DNA from: Chrysogorgia sp. JL179-B06
Lineage: Eukaryota; Cnidaria; Anthozoa; Scleralcyonacea; Chrysogorgiidae
Length of the DNA: 64,000 nt
NCBI GenBank assembly: GCA_035772405.1
Contig: JAYKKM010000263.1
Span: forward strand, 1,317,001-1,381,000
Direction: 5' to 3'
Shown here: in pieces, positions 59,018 through 64,000 of the stretch
How positions within the stretch are numbered: position 1 is the stretch's first letter
How the letters are laid out: each line of letters opens with the position of its first letter
Notes under the pieces: model-generated
Database searches by the model: none
Seen by the model: the letters and a program-made list of their open reading frames with translations, nothing else
Told to the model about the DNA's origin: nothing
Program-made: the position numbers and the translations under genes

Positions 59018-60644
59018 ACTAGAAATACGAATCCGCAATAATCCCCCCCCCCCCACCCTACTGGAATTTCCCCATCCATGGTGCCCAGACCTCGCACGCC
59101 GTGGCGGCCGTGTATTTGTGTTTTGCAAAAATTCACAATTTGCAAAAGCCCGTTTCGTCGAAGAAATGTTTGAACGTTATCTCGGCCAATATTTAACCGA
59201 TTTAAACTCTGGGAGTCAACATACATAAAATACGAGTTTACTATATTACGAGAACGTGAGTACCCTTCGTAAAATTGGTTTATGTACTTAGAAATTAGTC
59301 GTCTTGGTCGGCTATAAGCCGGTCACTTCGTCGTATATTATCTCGAATATCTCGATCAATATATAACCGTTTTCAATTCTGAAAACAGATTTGGAATTAG
59401 CGAGTCAAAATACATACTCGGATTTCTATTTCCTCAAAAAACTATGTCTCTTTTTGAAAAAACTTTTAATCATGTGACGGTTCAATTTAAATAATTAATT
59501 CAAATGCTGAGTATCTAGTTACCAGGACCACATTTTCCGATGTCGCGCGGACGGCCGTTGACGCATATATATATATACAAACAAATAAATTCGATACGAG
59601 ATCAGGATCCGCTAGCATCTCGTGATAAGGGACTAAACGCCGGTCGATATTAGCACCCTCGCTCTCAGGGGATTATTTTAAATGGGAACTGTACCCCAAA
59701 AAACAAATTACTTTTAGAAACGTTAATAGTTTTACGGTATCTGTTATTATACCCGAGAAACAACATTTTCATTATTGTATTTTATGCTTCTCGCGACGCC
59801 GCCATTTTCGAGTTTGCTCAACCAGGGCCGCCGAGAGGTTATTTGGGGTCCGGGGCAAAATATCGTTTTGGGGGCCATGATGACGTCATAATGTCCAGTA
59901 AGCCGGGGATCCAGGGTTTCTTGAAAGGAGGGACGCACGTAATATTTAGTGACCGTATTTCTGATCCCCCGGAAAGTTTTTGAATTCAGGGTCTCTGAAA
60001 TGGCATTTCATGCACTTTGAGGTCATTTTTAAGCAAAATCTAAAGACCATAAATCTCGTTTTTTTTGGTGGTATATCCCATTATTTTTAAGAAAATATTC
60101 TTGATGAATGTACTATTTTTATGGCACCATAAATAAAAAGACAAAAGAGGCACCTTGGCGATAAATAATTGAATCATAGAAGAACACGTTTAATCAGTGG
60201 CGTAATGGAGCTACTGAGACTGGGACACTTAGGGAATTTGCGTTCGGGGCCCCCCGCCCCCATACATATACAGTATGATATATTTCAAAAATAGGTTTCA
60301 AGAAGTCGGATTCGGAGCTTTCTGGGCACGTTAATAAGTGAGCTGTTGTCAGTTTTGAGGTCGGGGGCCCTTGTGCGGCTCCTGCTCCACAGTGGTCGAG
60401 GACCGTTACTCCCACCCAGTTGCCATCGATTGCGATACTGTCTTTAATCTTCATCATGTCCAAAACTCAAAAGTTCAAAAATTTTAGGGGGCCACTCTCA
60501 AATTGGGGGCTCGATCGAATACGTGGTCCATGGATAGGGGGACCATGGATAGGGAAAAGAAACTCTGTGGGTGGGGTTGGGGTGGGGGGGGGATAGTGGT
60601 AGAAAAGGCGAGCGAGGGGATTATTGCGGATTCGTATTTCTAGT
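59018..60644. repeat. Composite host repeat with inverted ends
   Basis: ACTAGAAATACGAATCCGCA at about 59,018 returns inverted as TGCGGATTCGTATTTCTAGT ending at 60,644. The same end occurs at about 50,810-50,832. The inner 59,170-59,420 carries the host repeat that element B targeted (ATATTTAACCGATTTAAA, GAAAACAGATTTGGAATTA). No coding capacity. Confidence 0.55.
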
Positions 60645-60689
60645 TTAAAAGTAATTTGTTTTGGAGTTACTGTTCTTCTTTAAGTACTT

Positions 60690-60785
60690 GGTTGCTGATT
60701 GTTTGTTGGTTTCACTTCATTCGAGGACTTCTTTTGTTGCTGATTGTTTGTTGGTTTCACTTCATTCGAGGACTTCTTTTGTTCT
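60690..60785 (+). repeat. 47-bp tandem duplication
   Basis: TTGCTGATTGTTTGTTGGTT through GACTTCTTTTG occurs twice head to tail. Confidence 0.9.
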
Positions 60786-61831
60786 TGTAAATGATTTCGT
60801 AGCAGAATCAAAACAAACCATAAATTACAATTTCGTGAAAAGTCCTGGAACTGACGTACAAGACAGTGTAGGAAGCTGAAACTGATGTCGAAAATCGCCC
60901 CCATTGAACTATAGAGACTGGAACAATGACTCCATAAGCACGGTGCCATTACTGGATGAAGCCAAAATTTAATAAACACTACGTTTGTCAGGTGCCAAGC
61001 TAAAAACGTAATGAATAGCTAGTTTTTTGCTTATTAGTTTCAACTTAATAACAACGCGGTCATTTGGGGTTTCTATCAATTTTGTTCATTTTCGAGATTA
61101 ATGGAACTCTAATTTCGGGCAATGTTTTGTCAAATATTTCATTTTCAGACGAGTTTAAGCCTTTATAGAAACGAAAGAGGAAACCTGTCCATCTATAGCA
61201 TGTCATTAACTTTTCATAACTAGTCTTTTAAAAATTAAAATACGTACAAATTGGATATTTTCTGGTCGGCCCGGATCGTCCAGGGTATATTAGGAAAGAT
61301 TTAAACTACGTCACAGGTGGCTTGTCTCAGGTCTCTTTCGGCTTTTTCGACTCTCTTGTTTTTGCAAATAGCAATGTTTAAAGAGAGATATCTTCGAAAC
61401 GAACAGACAAAATCAACGTCTTCTATACAGAAAAAAACTATATATCCAGGGCTTATTATAGGCAATTTAAAACACAGGAAAATGCTTAGAGTAAAATATA
61501 TCAGATATACTCAAGAATTCAAACATTATGGGGGAGCATTGCTAATTTACGCCCTTAAACGTTCGCTGTGCGGTATATCCCAACCTACGGTCACGCATCT
61601 TTAATTCTGTGGCTTTATATATATATATATATATTTAACTTGCGATGTGAATGAATGTTCACTTGGGCAAAAGAGCTTATGCGTATAGATAAAATCTAAT
61701 AGAGCATGAATATAAATATAAAAGCAAGTTTAAAAAGTTTAAAAACAGTTACTCAGAGTTTCACGCTACAGAGAGGGCGATCTTCAGACTAAAAACTTTT
61801 TAAACTTGCTTTTATATATATATATATATAT
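60786..61831. other. Host noncoding
   Basis: No gene seen. TA microsatellites lie at 61,616-61,632 and 61,815-61,830, with a hairpin AAAAAGTTTAAAAACAGTTA...AAACTTTTTAAACTTGC at 61,725-61,812. Confidence 0.5.
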
Positions 61832-62042
61832 AGGTAATATTTGGCATTTCACTCGATCAAATCACATGCCGAAAGGATCCACGGCGAAGGAAAATTTCGA
61901 GTGTTGGAATACATACATTTTAAGACCAAACCGGGACCAGTTGCGAAAAATGCAACTTTAAGGCCTTCCGGCTGGGAATTGAACCGCGACCCTGCGATGC
62001 TAGTGCAGTGCTCTTGACCACTGAGCTACGGAAGCCGTTGCC
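61832..62042 (-). repeat. tRNA-derived SINE, minus strand
   Basis: Reverse copy of the 51,748 family: GAATTGAACCGCGACCCTGC (box B complement) and CCACTGAGCTACGGAAGCCG (box A complement). A 3' tail fragment recurs at 62,108-62,150. Confidence 0.88.
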
Positions 62043-62748
<706 letters not shown>

Positions 62749-62929
62749 TGTAGATAAATTAAAGACAAGACAACACTTTGCTGTTACTCCGAGTTTCACG
62801 CTTATATCGCGATCGTCAGACAGACTTTAATGAGGATTCCTCATTAAAGTCTGTTTGACGATCGCGTAAGCGTGAAACTCGGAGAAACAGCAAAGTGATG
62901 TCCGCTTGTCTTTAATTTATCTACAATTT
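62749..62929. mobile_element. 181-bp palindromic element
   Basis: GTAGATAAATTAAAGACAAG... pairs with ...CTTGTCTTTAATTTATCTAC; the inner arms hold CTCCGAGTTTCACGCTTA and the centre GAGGATTCCTC. A related half (GTTACTCAGAGTTTCACGCT) lies at 61,749. Confidence 0.8.
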
Positions 62930-63022
62930 ATATATATATATAATGCCAAATATTACTTGTAATATACACAGAATCTTATCCCGGCGTTGCCGCCACTATA
63001 TCATAACTCGTGACTAGGCTCT

Positions 63023-63238
63023 CGGCGGCGGCTTCCGTGGCTCGGTGGTCGGAGCACTGCACTAGCATCGCAGGGTCGCGGGTTTGGTTCCAGCCGGAAG
63101 GCCTCTAAGTTGCATTTTTCGCAAACTTGGTTTTTTTTGGTCTTAAAATGTATATATTCCAACACTCGAGGTTTAATTCCTTTACCAAAAATCCTTGCTG
63201 CCTGTGGTGTGGTCGAGTGAAATGCCAAATATTACTTG
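63023..63238 (+). repeat. tRNA-derived SINE
   Basis: GGCTTCCGTGGCTCGGTGGT and GGGTTTGGTTCCAGCCGGAA head, GGTCTTAAAATGTATATATT body, GTGAAATGCCAAATATTACT tail, then a TA run. Confidence 0.88.
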
Positions 63239-63304
63239 TTATATATATATGTATATTTTCTTTAGATGTATAAATATGTATATGATGTTTGACTGTTCTG
63301 ACCG

Positions 63305-63385
63305 TGACTCAATAGCTCAGTGGTTAGAGCGCGATGCGTTGATTCGGAGACCTTGGATTCGATTCCCGGTTGGGGCAGTCAAATG
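63305..63385 (+). repeat. tRNA-like SINE head of another family
   Basis: CTCAATAGCTCAGTGGTTAG (box A) and TTCGATTCCCGGTTGGGG (box B) with tRNA spacing. The tail is TA-rich. It is probably a SINE head; a real tRNA gene is less likely because the acceptor stem does not pair well. Confidence 0.55.
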
Positions 63386-64000
63386 TTCATATACATATAT
63401 TTGACTATATATATAAGCATTACTATAGTTTAAAATCGCTAAAGCCACCTCCTCCCTGCCTCCCACAAATGGCTACCCGGCGTGTTCAAGGCCATGACCT
63501 TTAACGCTTGAGCGAAAGAGAGCAGGTGGCAATGAACGAACACAAGAGATGTGATTTCTCGAAGCTGGTGCTCTACGGAACATTCACCAGGTGAACCATT
63601 GTCCACAAGGAAGGTCGACGTTGCTTACCGAATGACGACATAAAGCAGTCATTTCTTAAGCATAAATACTGTTTAACAAAATCTCCTTCTCCTTTCTCCA
63701 TTCATCGATTCCTTCTCATCTGGCATTCGCGTTTTACCGGGTGACGTGATGAAGGAAATAATCTAAAACTAAAATCCACTGGTGCCACCGACGGATTAAG
63801 AACTGACGCTGGCGTTATCATCAAACTATTGAAACTTATTCACGCAAACATTTCTATTACAAAACATTGCTTTGGGAAACTCGACGAATCTTGTGTGATA
63901 CTCATTCTAATTGGAATATATGGTCTGGAAATTGGATTTCGATCGGGTTATTGAATTAAATTGTACCACAGAAAATTCACTTAAACATTTATATTACGAA
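63386..64000. other. Host noncoding, nothing recognised
   Basis: No repeat family or coding signal recognised to the window end. Confidence 0.4.

Overview
The window is eukaryotic nuclear DNA. It is AT-rich, has spliced exons and tRNA-derived SINEs, and is packed with decayed LINE reverse transcriptases, palindromic MITEs and satellites. It carries two different integrated Polinton/Maverick-type (adintovirus-like) DNA virus elements. The host is most likely an aquatic invertebrate, probably a cnidarian such as a coral or sea anemone; this is inferred from the repeat style, the Polinton type and a secreted aerolysin-like gene, not from a marker gene.

Region 1, 1-17.4 kb: the right-hand part of a large, mostly intact Polinton-like provirus (element A), whose left end lies outside the window. 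A leftward block encodes a protein-primed family B DNA polymerase, a zinc-ribbon protein and three small membrane proteins. A phased-repeat divergent promoter separates it from a rightward zinc-finger protein and a thymidine kinase. A leftward block follows: a Bro-N/VRR-NUC-like protein with one frame break, a myristoylated protein, a fibre-like protein and a large tail-anchored protein. The rightward morphogenesis block has a penton-like protein, a DDE integrase with chromodomain, two tandemly duplicated coiled-coil membrane proteins, a major capsid protein candidate, a packaging ATPase and a second myristoylated protein. A hairpin with a T-tract, a tandem repeat and a 160-bp palindrome close the element.

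Region 2, 17.4-29.9 kb: host DNA made of repeats. A SINE is split by a TTAA-flanked MITE. A LINE reverse transcriptase is split by a 5.2-kb inverted repeat (19,912-25,072). The arms of that inverted repeat resemble the terminal repeats of a Polinton, and its centre is a TTATCC/TTATCT satellite. A TA-flanked palindromic MITE and a duplicated segment follow.

Region 3, 29.9-55.9 kb: exons of a secreted host gene or genes. Two cysteine-rich exons sit at 30.0 and 32.5 kb, and two aerolysin-like pore-forming-domain exons at 52.2 and 55.5 kb. Between them lie a decayed CR1/L2-like LINE, a TTAA-flanked palindromic element and a complete 10.8-kb Polinton (element B, 39,528-50,335). Element B has AG...CT termini, about 0.9-kb terminal inverted repeats and a perfect 6-bp target duplication (CACGTA). 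It keeps the capsid set (ATPase, adenain-like protease, major capsid protein, penton, basic proteins) and an integrase with chromodomain, but no DNA polymerase; a GC-rich minisatellite lies among its early genes. Its terminal repeats hold two broken copies of a gene with a Bcl-2 BH1-like motif and a hydrophobic tail.

Region 4, 55.9-64 kb: host noncoding DNA with G-rich minisatellites, MITEs, tRNA-derived SINEs and TA microsatellites. No convincing protein gene was seen there.
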